Below are positions 18,416-27,136 of a stretch of DNA of 64,000 bases, piece after piece. The stretch is from Myxococcales bacterium (lineage in GTDB: Bacteria > Myxococcota_A > Polyangia > GCA-2747355), in the NCBI GenBank assembly GCA_020431405.1, contig JAGQIK010000559.1:23178-87177 (forward strand). The letters are read 5' to 3'. The notes below the pieces were generated by a model. The model made no database searches, was not told the origin of the DNA, and saw only the letters and a program-made list of their open reading frames with translations. Position numbers and translations under genes: made by a program. Positions within the stretch are counted from its first letter, which is position 1. The number at the start of each line of letters is the position of its first letter.

Positions 18416-18935
18416 CTTGGTGTCTCCTCGGGTGTCTCCTGAAGTCACCCAACACGCGACGTCGTGGGTCAGCATGGAACGTCTGAGCCTGTCGTTTCAG
18501 CAGATTGCGTGTGGTTCCAACTTCAGCGGCACTCTTGCCAAGGTCGACGTCGCGAGTTCGAATCCATCCTGCGCCTGCTCTGCAATCGGCCCGTCGCGGA
18601 TTGTGTCATTCTCGCACTGGTGTCGTCCAGGCACTGGACCGAGTCTTCGCCAAAGACCATGTCCTCGTGGCACGTGCGCGGTTGCTGCTCCCGGAAACTG
18701 CGCTCAGCGCATCGTCCGCATTGGCACCGTCATTATCCAGCTAGCTGCTACTCATGGGCAGTCCCATCTGTAACCGAGAGGCTCAGTCAGCCCAAGAACT
18801 ACCGCGCCGCGTGACGCGCCTCGCTTGCTGCGAGCGACGACGGTGGCAAGGCAGCCGATGTCGCTGATAATGCCGCACACGGTACCCACGTATGAATTTC
18901 CCTGCTATCCTATATCTGTATGCATTGGAGTTTTT
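18416..18935. other. 520-base non-coding stretch with a tRNA fragment
   Basis: I see no convincing gene here. It includes a direct repeat GGTGTCTCCT just after the previous stop (from about 18419) and the tRNA-Gly-like fragment listed separately. Just before 18935 the sequence becomes AT-rich (CTGCTATCCTATATCTGTATG), which is probably the promoter region for the HTH-receiver gene. Confidence 0.5.
18534..18565 (+). other. tRNA-Gly(GCC)-like 3' fragment, possible old attachment site
   Basis: The sequence from CTTGCCAAGGTCG through GTCGCGAGTTCGAATCC matches the anticodon loop (TTGCCAA), variable region and T-arm of a bacterial tRNA-Gly(GCC). The 5' half of the anticodon stem and the 3' T-stem and acceptor strand do not pair, so it is not a functional tRNA. 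tRNA 3' halves are the usual crossover sites of tyrosine integrases, so this may mark an earlier integration. Confidence 0.5.
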
Positions 18936-19511
18936 ATGCAGAGGGTATTCTCTTCACGCGAGATAGGTCAGCTCGTTAGCGCCGACGCTTCCAGCGTCAA
19001 CCGTTGGATCGATACCGGCAAGATCAGAGCGTACCGGACGCCAGGCGGGCATCGTCGGGTACTTCATGACGACCTCGTCGACTTCCTCGATCGTTGCGGC
19101 ATGCCGCTTCCGGTGGAACTACGGCCTACGAATCGGTCGATACTGCTGGTAGACGACGACGCCCTATTCCTGAGATCGATTCGACGCTCACTCGTCCGGA
19201 TAGACCGCTCGCTGGAGATTTCAACCAGCACCTCAGGCATCGAGGCGCTGCTCATGATTGGCGCCCACAAGCCTGACGTCGTCGTCTTGGATGTCATGAT
19301 GCCCGACATCGACGGCATCGAGGTCTGCGAGAAGATCAAGAGCAACCCCGAAACTCACAACACGACCGTCATCGCGATCACGGGCAGCGCGTCGGCCCCG
19401 CTGGAAAAGAAGGTGAAGGCCACGGGCGCGAGCGCCTTCCTGGCCAAGCCCTTCAAGGGCGCCGACTTGCTCGCCATCATCCGTCCAACGCCACGCACAA
19501 CCGCGAGCTAG
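18936..19511 (+). CDS. Excisionase/MerR-type HTH fused to response-regulator receiver domain
   Basis: A 191-residue protein. Residues 1-55 form an excisionase/MerR-like winged helix (FSSREIGQLVSADASSVNRW, then RTPGGHRRV). Residues about 65-185 are a CheY-like receiver: acidic pair LLVDDD, phospho-acceptor Asp in VVVLDVMMPDIDG, Thr in IAITGSAS and Lys in FLAKPF. I chose ATG 18936, which has GGAG five bases upstream, over the distant ATG at 18825. No histidine kinase is adjacent, so it is an orphan. The inverted order (DNA-binding part first) is less common than receiver-first. Likely a phospho-dependent transcription regulator of the island; targets unknown. Confidence 0.8.
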   Translation: MQRVFSSREIGQLVSADASSVNRWIDTGKIRAYRTPGGHRRVLHDDLVDFLDRCGMPLPVELRPTNRSILLVDDDALFLRSIRRSLVRIDRSLEISTSTSGIEALLMIGAHKPDVVVLDVMMPDIDGIEVCEKIKSNPETHNTTVIAITGSASAPLEKKVKATGASAFLAKPFKGADLLAIIRPTPRTTAS

Positions 19512-19567
19512 GCGCACACGGACCGTCGCGCGTCAGGATTGTGTGCTGCCCTGCGGGAGCAGACGGC

Positions 19568-19867
19568 TCACGTCCTGCGGGGTCGTTTCGGGGCCAGAGT
19601 ATGCACCTCGACGAAGCTGAGGCTCGCTGTAGCGCGATCGATGATTCCTTTCAGCATCATCTCGGTAATCGGATTTGAGGCGAGGCCTCGTGCGAGCGAA
19701 GCTGCGTCTATAGTGCGTTGCAGTTGTGACCCAAGCTCGTTCAACGCGTTGTCGAATTCCGAAACGCCGGCCGCACCATGGGGCATTGGCTGCGGCTCGT
19801 CTTTGCGCCTTCGGCGGAACTTCCTCCTCCGGCCAGGTGCATCGGGTTGTTGAGTTTCACTAGCCAT
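19568..19867 (-). CDS. Small hypothetical protein, third gene of zinc-ribbon operon
   Basis: A 99-residue protein with a basic N-terminus (GRRRKFRRRRKDEPQP) and a helical centre (SEFDNALNELGSQLQRTIDAA). Its ATG overlaps the stop of the zinc-ribbon gene by 8 bases, so the two are translationally coupled. I do not recognise it. The basic segment suggests nucleic-acid binding, but nothing more can be said. Confidence 0.55.
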   Translation of the reverse strand: MASETQQPDAPGRRRKFRRRRKDEPQPMPHGAAGVSEFDNALNELGSQLQRTIDAASLARGLASNPITEMMLKGIIDRATASLSFVEVHTLAPKRPRRT

Positions 19868-20357
19868 GCGGTTCCTCCTTCTGGTTCAGTTTCTGCTTAT
19901 CGAGGCGCATCAAGAGCATCTCGAAGCGGGCTTTCCGTCGGCGTAGCTCTTGCTGAATGCGGTCGATGAGCTTGTTCTTGCGCCGTCGTAGGCGACGCCT
20001 GTGGTTGGTGTCGAGGCCCTCGTGCTCGAGCTCCGCGATGACAGCAGCAAGCTGGCGTGCAGGCAGCACGACCTCGCGTGACCAGCGGCTCGAGCTCAAC
20101 CGCTGGTTCGGATGGCGTATCCGCAAGCAGATGCGACAACCAATCTCCTTGTCGCGCTGGTAGAGATGGCGACATCGTCGGCCGCAACTGGGGCACTCGA
20201 GGTAGCGAAAGACCCCCACTTGGGTCTCGTGCCCAACGAGCTGCAGTTGATGACTTTGCCCGTCGACATCGATGACGGCTGCGCTGGCCTTCTTGATATC
20301 CGACCAGTCATCGCGGCCTGCCAGGTCTTGGATTCGCAAAACCAGCCGTTCATTCAT
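19860..20357 (-). CDS. Zinc-ribbon protein of small mobile-type operon
   Basis: A 165-residue protein (ATG 20357, MNERLVLRIQDLAG). A central zinc ribbon has CPSCGRRCRHLY followed by GCRICLRIRHPNQR, i.e. two Cys pairs, after a beta-rich segment (SAAVIDVDGQSHQLQLVGHE). The C-terminal third is a highly basic helix (RRLRRRKNKLIDRIQQELRR). Proteins with this layout are scattered in mobile elements with no known role. Its start overlaps the end of the upstream 121-codon gene by 8 bases and its end overlaps the next gene, so the three genes form one unit. Confidence 0.65.
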   Translation of the reverse strand: MNERLVLRIQDLAGRDDWSDIKKASAAVIDVDGQSHQLQLVGHETQVGVFRYLECPSCGRRCRHLYQRDKEIGCRICLRIRHPNQRLSSSRWSREVVLPARQLAAVIAELEHEGLDTNHRRRLRRRKNKLIDRIQQELRRRKARFEMLLMRLDKQKLNQKEEPHG

Positions 20358-20715
20358 GACCGTGCTCCTCGAGCGCACGCGACGACAGCACGGAAACCTC
20401 CGCCCGATGAACACGCGCGGTCGTGATCGCCGGCGGCCGTGCGAGCGCGTCGAGAAGTAGCGCCGCCCGGCTCAGGTCACTCGTCGCGCTGCGCCGCACG
20501 CGCTCGAAGCGCTCGATCACCCCGATGACAGCGCTCGGTGACCCAGCCTCTCCACTCACGGAAAACGAGATGAGCTCGGACTCCGCGACAGCCAACTGCG
20601 AAGCGAGCGCACTGCTCTCGCGCGCGTGCTTGTGCAGCAAGTCCTCGAGTTCGGAGAGTCCACGATCCTGCTTTCGTCTGGAGATCCTTTGTATTTTCCC
20701 CGCTACAACAGCCAT
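20350..20715 (-). CDS. Hypothetical helical protein, first gene of zinc-ribbon operon
   Basis: A 121-residue protein, basic at the N-terminus (GKIQRISRRKQDRG) and otherwise predicted helical (ELEDLLHKHARESSALASQLAVAESEL). No known motif. It is coupled to the zinc-ribbon gene by an 8-base overlap. No clear Shine-Dalgarno precedes the ATG (upstream reads TACACTTAAAGC). It is read leftwards, away from the MBL-hydrolase cassette, so the 165 bases between 20715 and 20880 should hold two divergent promoters. Confidence 0.55.
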   Translation of the reverse strand: MAVVAGKIQRISRRKQDRGLSELEDLLHKHARESSALASQLAVAESELISFSVSGEAGSPSAVIGVIERFERVRRSATSDLSRAALLLDALARPPAITTARVHRAEVSVLSSRALEEHGHE

Positions 20716-20879
20716 GCTTTAAGTGTATTGGCGGGCACTGCCAGTGGGAAGCAACTGTTTTTCCGCTTCATCAGAGCCCACCTACAGTCCGCAAAACACA
20801 GCTTATGGTTGCGCCTAGTTCGTGATCCGCGATATCAGAGATCTCCGCCTTTCGTAACGGGCATCGGGACGAGACTGGT

Positions 20880-21905
20880 ATGGGGGTCGAAATGCGCCGG
20901 ACTGGCGGATGCATCTGCGCTGTCTTCTCATTGGCAGTCATCCAGGCCGCCGCGGTCGCAGCGCCCAGGCTCTACGCCCGCGTTGTCGATGTCGGAGCCG
21001 GCCTGTGCGTCGTGATCAAGCTGCCATCTGGCGAGCACGTCATCTACGACACCGGCAACTACGTCGACCGAGGGCGCTCGTGCTTCGCAGCGATCAAAGC
21101 ACTTGTACCCGCATCAAAGCCCATCGACCTGCTCGTCCTGAGTCATTCGGATGCCGATCACGTCGCGGCCACGCCCGACATCGTGCGTCGATACCGCGTC
21201 CTTCGTGCGTGGCATCCTGGAACGCGGCCAGGCCCCAGTCCGAGCGCGGCCTGGCGCCGAGCGCTCGCAGCCCTGCGGGCGGAGTCTCGACGAGGCATGG
21301 TCGACATGGACTTGCACCGCACTCCCCTTCCCGGCGGCACCTTGTATCGGTTCGGAGACGCAGCCGTACAGGTGATCACGGGCTACGGAAGGCCGCCGTC
21401 GCGATGGCAACTGCAGAACGAGAGCGAACGCAATAACGCCGGCTCGATCGTCGTGCGGGTCGTCTTCGATAACCGCGCGATCTTGCTGACTGGCGACAGT
21501 GTCGGCCGGAACATCGGCGATGCCAGTAGCGCCTGCCGTGCAGCAGAACGCGAGGTGGTCGACCGACGACACCAGGTGCCAATCTGGGCGCAGGTATTGA
21601 CCGCCGCCCATCATGGCGCCGACAACGGCTCCGCCAACTGCTTCATCAAGCACGTGGCACCCAGTTGGGTCGTGTTCTCGGCGGGACACAAACACGCGCA
21701 TCCTCGAAAGGCCGCCGCCCTGCGCTTTCTCGCCGCTGGCGTGAAGGCCGACCACATCCTGCGTACGGACCGACACGACGACGAGGGTGCCAAGGAGTGG
21801 AGCTACGGTCGGAAGGTCGGACACAAGGACCCGCGAGGTGACGATGATATCGAAATCATCATCGAGAAGGACAAACCCCTGCGCGTGCGGTATCGGCAGC
21901 CATGA
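20880..21905 (+). CDS. Exported ComEC-type metallo-beta-lactamase-fold hydrolase
   Basis: A 341-residue protein of the MBL-fold group related to the C-terminal domain of ComEC. An N-terminal signal segment (CICAVFSLAVIQAAAVAA) is followed by VVDVGAGLCVVIKLPSG and YDTGN. The metal-binding HSDADH is at residues 89-94, then NNAGSIVVRVVF, LLTGDS and AAHHGADNGS supply further ligands. Start ATG 20880 or ATG 20892 (with GGGGG just before the latter). Its stop overlaps the start of the next gene (ATGA), and it heads a five-gene cassette ending with a PhoD-like phosphatase. Family knowledge: ComEC-type MBL domains act as nucleases or phosphodiesterases, so an extracytoplasmic nuclease or phosphodiesterase is likely; the substrate is unknown. 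Confidence 0.8.
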   Translation: MGVEMRRTGGCICAVFSLAVIQAAAVAAPRLYARVVDVGAGLCVVIKLPSGEHVIYDTGNYVDRGRSCFAAIKALVPASKPIDLLVLSHSDADHVAATPDIVRRYRVLRAWHPGTRPGPSPSAAWRRALAALRAESRRGMVDMDLHRTPLPGGTLYRFGDAAVQVITGYGRPPSRWQLQNESERNNAGSIVVRVVFDNRAILLTGDSVGRNIGDASSACRAAEREVVDRRHQVPIWAQVLTAAHHGADNGSANCFIKHVAPSWVVFSAGHKHAHPRKAAALRFLAAGVKADHILRTDRHDDEGAKEWSYGRKVGHKDPRGDDDIEIIIEKDKPLRVRYRQP

Positions 21906-23029
21906 AGACGTGGGTTACGCAGGCCGAAGACTCGTGGCACAAGAGTCACACGTTCAAGTACCTCGCGATCCTCGCCACAGCCGGCGCTGTTCTGGTGGCC
22001 ATCTATTGCGCTCAGTTCCTTGGCAAATCCTTGGGACGCTTCGCCGGCGCCCTCGCGGTCGGCCTGCTCGCTGCTGGAGCCTGCTTCGTCACGGGCTTCC
22101 TTCTGGGTCTACTGTTCGGAATCCCACGTGCGGCGGGGTCTGACAACGGGACATCAACGCACTCGGCCAACAACAACCTCGTACAGGTATCTGACTGGCT
22201 GACAAAGATTCTCCTTGGCGTAGGTCTGACCCAGATCAGCGCTATCGGAGACTTCTTCCAGAACGCCGCCAGCTATCTCTCAGACGCGTTCTCTGGCAGC
22301 GCCGCGGACAAGGCCTTCAGCGTTGCGCTGCTCGTCTACTTCCTCATCGTGGGCTTCATCAACGGCTACGTTGCCACGCGCCTGGTGCTCTCTGTCGCCA
22401 TCCGTGACGCGGACCGTAGTCTGCAAGAGGCGCTAGGCGCGACCGCCGCTCAGCTCGACCGCATCGAAAGCAGCTCCGATTCAGAGACTGCGGCGAACGA
22501 GGTCAAGGCCGCACGTACGCAGCTCGAATCGGTCCTCGGCGAACTTGTCCGCGATCCCAAAGAGGCGAAGGCCATGCTCTCTGACCTCGGCCGAAAATTC
22601 GAGAAACTCCGGGAGACGATGGCCTCCGGCGATGGACGTACGCACGAGATGACCAAGATCGTGACCCAAGCGCGTGGCCTTTCGCGCACGCTGCGACCCA
22701 CATTTCGAGAGATCGAGACCCTCTTTCGTGCTGGCAGTGAAGGCGATCGCGTGATTGCGCTGGCCGTACTCCAGAACGTCGCAGAGCCGCAAGGTGTGAA
22801 TATCGTCTGCGAAGCCATCGCACACAGCCGCTCGGCCTTCGAGCAATACCACGCTCTGCGAGCGGCTGAGGTGCTGCTACCAAACCTCGACGAGGCGCAG
22901 CGAGCCAAGCTCGTAGCCTCGATAGAGGAACAGCGGGCAGACGGGCCGCGACGGTGGCTCATCCCCGAGAACAGGGAACGGTACGCTCTCAGCTCTCGGA
23001 TCTTGAAGGAAACAGGCAGTTCGACGTGA
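21902..23029 (+). CDS. Multi-span membrane protein with cytoplasmic helical tail
   Basis: A 375-residue protein. Hydrophobic helices are visible at about 20-45 (YLAILATAGAVLVAIYCA), 50-75 (LAVGLLAAGACFVTGFLLG) ending in LLFGIPRA, and about 145-170 (FSVALLVYFLIVGFINGYVA), with a further amphipathic stretch near 105-120. From about residue 185 the protein is a soluble, charged helical domain with coiled-coil character (LDRIESSSDSETAANEV) and HEAT-like end. It is coupled to the MBL gene by a 4-base overlap. Role unknown; it may anchor or gate the cassette at the inner membrane. Confidence 0.75.
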   Translation: MKTWVTQAEDSWHKSHTFKYLAILATAGAVLVAIYCAQFLGKSLGRFAGALAVGLLAAGACFVTGFLLGLLFGIPRAAGSDNGTSTHSANNNLVQVSDWLTKILLGVGLTQISAIGDFFQNAASYLSDAFSGSAADKAFSVALLVYFLIVGFINGYVATRLVLSVAIRDADRSLQEALGATAAQLDRIESSSDSETAANEVKAARTQLESVLGELVRDPKEAKAMLSDLGRKFEKLRETMASGDGRTHEMTKIVTQARGLSRTLRPTFREIETLFRAGSEGDRVIALAVLQNVAEPQGVNIVCEAIAHSRSAFEQYHALRAAEVLLPNLDEAQRAKLVASIEEQRADGPRRWLIPENRERYALSSRILKETGSST

Positions 23030-23087
23030 GCCCGGTCTGTTCACCGCACTTTGTTACGTTCTCAGCCGAACCTCCGGTACCAGCGCG

Positions 23088-23678
23088 ATGGCGACAACCA
23101 AAACCGACAAGATAAAGCTGTACGCGCTACTCGCGTGTGTGGGCCTGCTGTTCTTGACGTTCATCGTGTTTGTATTCTTTTCGCCGGCCCCCTTGTTTGG
23201 AATGCGGCGAATCGTGCTGTACTTCTTGCTCGCGGTTGGCGGTGCCGGCTTTCTCTCTGGCGTCTTGAGCTCGCAGGCAAAACTCCAGGGCACCTGGTCG
23301 GGCCTCGCGGTTTCCTTTACCGGTGGGGCTGCGGTCGCGATCGGCTTGCTTTTGTTTCTCCCGCGGCTAGAGGGCGATTATCCGGTAGGCGTGACCTACC
23401 AGATCCGCTCGGACTCGGATAAGCAACTCCCGCGTGCTCTGGAAGCACAACACGGGTCAGACACCATAGGGAAGCGATGCGACTTGCACCTCGAAAGAGT
23501 CGCGCCTAAGGGGCGCCTGTCGCACTACGTTCTCTGGGTGCTGTTTCCAGCTCGTGAGTCCGACTGTCGCGTCTACCTCAAGTCACTGACCGCAACGAAG
23601 TCGCTGACCTTGAAGCGCGCGGATCTCTACGCAAACGAAACCACCGTCCTGCTGCCAAGTGGAAAGAAGCAGAAGTGA
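23088..23678 (+). CDS. Small membrane protein of MBL/PhoD cassette
   Basis: A 196-residue protein with three hydrophobic helices in the first half (LYALLACVGLLFLTFIVFVF, IVLYFLLAVGGAGFLSGVL, LAVSFTGGAAVAIGLLLFL) and a soluble C-terminal half (about 105-196) that holds two Cys (KRCDLHL, SDCRVYL), possibly extracytoplasmic and disulfide-forming. The next gene's start overlaps its stop (23675 against 23678). I do not recognise the family. Its place between the other membrane gene and the exported gene suggests all four upstream members work at the envelope. Confidence 0.65.
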   Translation: MATTKTDKIKLYALLACVGLLFLTFIVFVFFSPAPLFGMRRIVLYFLLAVGGAGFLSGVLSSQAKLQGTWSGLAVSFTGGAAVAIGLLLFLPRLEGDYPVGVTYQIRSDSDKQLPRALEAQHGSDTIGKRCDLHLERVAPKGRLSHYVLWVLFPARESDCRVYLKSLTATKSLTLKRADLYANETTVLLPSGKKQK

Positions 23679-24460
23679 GATACGCCCTCGCAGCGTTACT
23701 GCTTGTATTGCCGACGAGCAGTGCCGCCAAGACCTACGCACTAACGCAGGACGACGTCCGTACGCTAAGTGAATATCTAAAGTGGTACGCCGACGGCCAT
23801 AGCGGCAATCAGCCAAGTGCTCAACTGATCAACATGGTTGACCTGGATACGACGAAGATCGTGTTGCTGCACGTCGACGATACCGGCGTTCGCCGGCTGA
23901 GCTACCGGACGGTCAATCCTCTGACGCTACAGGCGTGGGGAGCGCTGACGTCCAACGACCGCGCTGCATTGACGGAGGCCGTGAAGCAGCACTCGTGCGT
24001 GTTCTTCGGCGGTCAGCTTCGTCCACACACGGAAGCCGTCGATGCGGGCGAGACCAACGCGCTCGCGCCGGCTGCCAACGCAGCGCGTCGCATCGTGGCA
24101 GGCTGCAGCTCCCGCCCGGTTGGTCCCTTCACAAGCTTGATGATTGGACGGCAGTTCGTCGAGGTCGCGGCGAAGGTACACCAGAGCGCGTTCTTGAAGG
24201 CGCGCGTCGACGCCTACGGAAAACTCGTTGCGAAGCGCTACGCGCGTCACACAGACCAGCTGCGTAAGGTGCGGGTGGTGAAGTCAGGCCAAGCCGTACG
24301 GGCTGTCCGTCGGCGTCAGGCGGTTTTGCGGCGCGCGTTCAAGCCAGTCGCTGTCAAAGGGGTACGTGGTCTGGTTTTCAAGGTCCCCGACACATCGAGT
24401 TACAAGCGCTACCTGATCTTGCGCAAAAAGGGGAACGTCCTGACGAAGTTCCGTCGGTGA
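23675..24460 (+). CDS. Exported hypothetical protein of MBL/PhoD cassette
   Basis: A 261-residue protein with a short signal peptide (MRYALAALLLVLPTSSAAK). The mature part has a central region with two Cys (KQHSCVFFGG and VAGCSSRPV) and a strongly basic C-terminal third (KVRVVKSGQAVRAVRRRQAV..., ending VLTKFRR). The start is GTG 23675 (GTGA overlap with the upstream stop). No domain recognised. The basic tail could bind nucleic acid, cell wall or phospholipid; this is only a guess from charge. Confidence 0.65.
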   Translation: MRYALAALLLVLPTSSAAKTYALTQDDVRTLSEYLKWYADGHSGNQPSAQLINMVDLDTTKIVLLHVDDTGVRRLSYRTVNPLTLQAWGALTSNDRAALTEAVKQHSCVFFGGQLRPHTEAVDAGETNALAPAANAARRIVAGCSSRPVGPFTSLMIGRQFVEVAAKVHQSAFLKARVDAYGKLVAKRYARHTDQLRKVRVVKSGQAVRAVRRRQAVLRRAFKPVAVKGVRGLVFKVPDTSSYKRYLILRKKGNVLTKFRR

Positions 24461-24482
24461 GCATTCGCTCGGAGTAGGGCTC

Positions 24483-26957
24483 ATGACCAAGCTGAATCTC
24501 TTGGACTTCGGTACCGGCGACCCGCTGGTCGGATGCCGTGTCCGACTCTATCAAGGCGATGCTCGCGTCCTCGACGATCGTGCCGATGTCGACGGCTCGG
24601 TCCCACTCGACGATATCGACCTCAGATCGCCTTTCGTCCTCGACGTCGTCGGCTTTGTCGCGGCGGTGATGCAGGGGATCCGCATCGATGTCGATACCGA
24701 TGTCGGGTACTGCGGCGCAACCGTGGACTGGCGTGAGGCTGAAGGCCCCGCTCACGATCGATTCTGGGAGGAGTACCGAGCTCACCTGGCAGATACCGAC
24801 CGTGGAGTGCGCACGTTCTGGCAACAAGATCACGTTACTCGACGCCCGCTCCAGTTTCTCGAAAGCGCACGAGGCGGGGACGTCGAGCCCGCGCTGCTGG
24901 TCCAGCAGCTTGCCATCCGCACGGGACCGTTGGTGCGATACACGAGCCCGACAGAGACGGTCATCTGGCTCGAGCTCGAGACTCCCGCGCTCGTGCGTGC
25001 AAGGCTCCGCTCTGGCGATCAAGACCTCGTCTTCTACGCAGCCTCCGTACGCGTTGGTGGTCGCCATTTCGCGGCAGTCGCTGCCGGCGGTCTCGCCGAA
25101 CACACGAGCTACACCTACACCATCGACTTGGTCGGGCCGCCAGCGACTGGTCCGATTCCAACGGGCCATGGTGAGATCGCGGCTGCGTTCGAGGACGCGG
25201 GTGACGACGTCTCGACGCCCGATCTGTCTGCCTGCGTCGCCGACACGCCGCTGCCCACTGTCCGGACACTCGAACATCGTTCGACGGAGCTTCGGTTCGC
25301 ATTCGGGTCGTGTCGAAAGCCTCGAGGCCGCGGGGAGGATGTCTTCGATGCGTTCGGTATGTCACTCGCCGATCTAGATGCGCGACCTGCCTTCCTACTG
25401 CTCACCGGTGACCAGATCTATGCCGACGACATCGCCGCCGAACTCGGGCAGAAGATAGGTCGCGCGCGGTTCGCGTGCCGACCGGCCTTTCCCGAGTTCT
25501 ACGCCGACGGACAGGGGCGTTTGGCCGCGCGCTTTGCCAAGATGCGGCCCGCTTCGCAGGTGCAGACGTACGAACCCACGGACGACTACGTCGTGCTCGC
25601 CCGCTTTCCTCGCGGATATTGTCCCGACGAGATCGGCGAACGCGACACGATGCGCACTCGATACCGCATCGCCAACGAGATGCTCTGGCGCATTCCCGAC
25701 AACGGGATGGCCCCCGCGTCCAACGCCGCCGCTCGAGATCCGGCCGGTGTTACCGGAATTCACGCGGCCGATTTCGCGGAATACGCGTTCCTATACGAGG
25801 CCGCGTGGACCACACCCGGGGCTAGGGTCCTGATGGCGAACGTCCCCTCGTTCATGACCTTCGACGATCACGAGATCACTGACGACTGGAACTTCAGTCG
25901 ACGATGGGTGGATGTCATCCACAGCGATGCGGACATCCACGAGTGCTGGCCGCAAACGATCGCCGACGCGTTGGCGGCCTACTGGCTGTATCAAGGCTGG
26001 GGAAACACGCCGCCTGGGTCATGGGCGACTGATCCACGCACGGCCGTGCTGTTGCAGCACCAGCGTCTCGGCACGGACGCGCTGGCAGATCTGCGGCAGC
26101 TCCTTCGCGACCGCGCGGTCTCACCGCCATCCACGCTCGACTGGCACTACGAGCTGCCAACATCCCCGAAGATCTTGGTCTGGGACCTGCGCACGCGTCG
26201 TGTGTTGTCCGAAGACGATGACAGAACGTTGCTGATGGACGACGCCTGCTTTCGGTGGGCAGAGAATGCGCTCGCCGATGGCGACGACCAGCCATGTGCG
26301 TTGGCGGTAGTGTCGGCGCCGATTCTGATGCCGGGGCTGCTGTCACGTACACAATTGCTCGCCGACCACTTCCCCGACCTGGCGCGGGAACGAGATCTGG
26401 AGCACTGGCCCGCCAACGACAGCTGGTATCGGCTGGTCGAGCTGCTCCGAGCGCTCAAGGCGCGGAATGGCAGCCTGCACACGATCTTCGCGCTGTCAGG
26501 CGACGTCCATTTCTCGTACAACCTCGTTGCCCACCGCTACGATGATCTCGACGACGGCACCTCGCGAGCCCACTTCCCCGAGCTCGTCAACTGCGTCTGC
26601 TCTCCCTTCCAGAACGAGGTGACCGCGCAGCAGGCTGGCCAGCTCCACGGAATCGTAGATCGGTTCTCGAACGACTTTCGCCAACGCGGGCTGGCCGTCC
26701 GGGAGGCCGGCTTCTGGGAGGGCGAGCAACTTGCCGGGTCACCACATTCGCTCTTCGTCGACAACAACATCGGGCTCGCCACGCTAAGCCGCGGTCGAGA
26801 CGACGACAACACGGTGCAGGTGCAGCTCGTTGTCAGGTACCTGGCGCTGGAGCGCGGCGGCCTTAAAGCACTGCGTACGTTTGCATACCGATCGGCTGGA
26901 ACGCCTGGGGCATCGCGCATTCCTCGTCCGGAGGACGACCTCGGCATTCCCATCTGA
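24483..26957 (+). CDS. PhoD-like phosphatase/phosphodiesterase with N-terminal extension
   Basis: An 824-residue protein. From about residue 265 it reads as the PhoD-like metallophosphatase family: FAFGSCRKPRGRG, LLLTGDQIYADD, FMTFDDHEITDDWN (about 455-468), then ALSGDVHFSYN (about 670-680), giving the metal-binding Asp/His set. The first about 260 residues form a separate part with a beta-rich fibronectin-like end (TYTIDLVGPPATG) but no signal peptide, so it appears cytosolic, unlike the Tat-exported classic PhoD. It starts 22 bases after the exported gene behind GGAGTAGGG. It is the last gene of the cassette. Family knowledge: PhoD-type enzymes hydrolyse phosphodiesters and phosphomonoesters. 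The natural substrate here is unknown. Confidence 0.8.
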   Translation: MTKLNLLDFGTGDPLVGCRVRLYQGDARVLDDRADVDGSVPLDDIDLRSPFVLDVVGFVAAVMQGIRIDVDTDVGYCGATVDWREAEGPAHDRFWEEYRAHLADTDRGVRTFWQQDHVTRRPLQFLESARGGDVEPALLVQQLAIRTGPLVRYTSPTETVIWLELETPALVRARLRSGDQDLVFYAASVRVGGRHFAAVAAGGLAEHTSYTYTIDLVGPPATGPIPTGHGEIAAAFEDAGDDVSTPDLSACVADTPLPTVRTLEHRSTELRFAFGSCRKPRGRGEDVFDAFGMSLADLDARPAFLLLTGDQIYADDIAAELGQKIGRARFACRPAFPEFYADGQGRLAARFAKMRPASQVQTYEPTDDYVVLARFPRGYCPDEIGERDTMRTRYRIANEMLWRIPDNGMAPASNAAARDPAGVTGIHAADFAEYAFLYEAAWTTPGARVLMANVPSFMTFDDHEITDDWNFSRRWVDVIHSDADIHECWPQTIADALAAYWLYQGWGNTPPGSWATDPRTAVLLQHQRLGTDALADLRQLLRDRAVSPPSTLDWHYELPTSPKILVWDLRTRRVLSEDDDRTLLMDDACFRWAENALADGDDQPCALAVVSAPILMPGLLSRTQLLADHFPDLARERDLEHWPANDSWYRLVELLRALKARNGSLHTIFALSGDVHFSYNLVAHRYDDLDDGTSRAHFPELVNCVCSPFQNEVTAQQAGQLHGIVDRFSNDFRQRGLAVREAGFWEGEQLAGSPHSLFVDNNIGLATLSRGRDDDNTVQVQLVVRYLALERGGLKALRTFAYRSAGTPGASRIPRPEDDLGIPI

Positions 26958-27136
26958 GGCGGCGACGGCCGCCACGTCACCGAGCCGGATTGCGGTTGAT
27001 CACAGGCAGGCACAAACCCGGCTGCGCAGTAGGACTACGGTCTGGCAGGGGTGCCTACATCGCTTCGGTGTCGCGCCGTGAGTGCACGGATGCGACGCAG
27101 GGCCGGACTTCACTACTCGGGCAACGGCTGAAGGGC

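Noticed and set aside
18825..18935. Upstream ATG 18825 as start of the HTH-receiver gene
   Set aside because: The added 37 residues show no domain and span the AT-rich promoter-like stretch, while ATG 18936 has a GGAG site.
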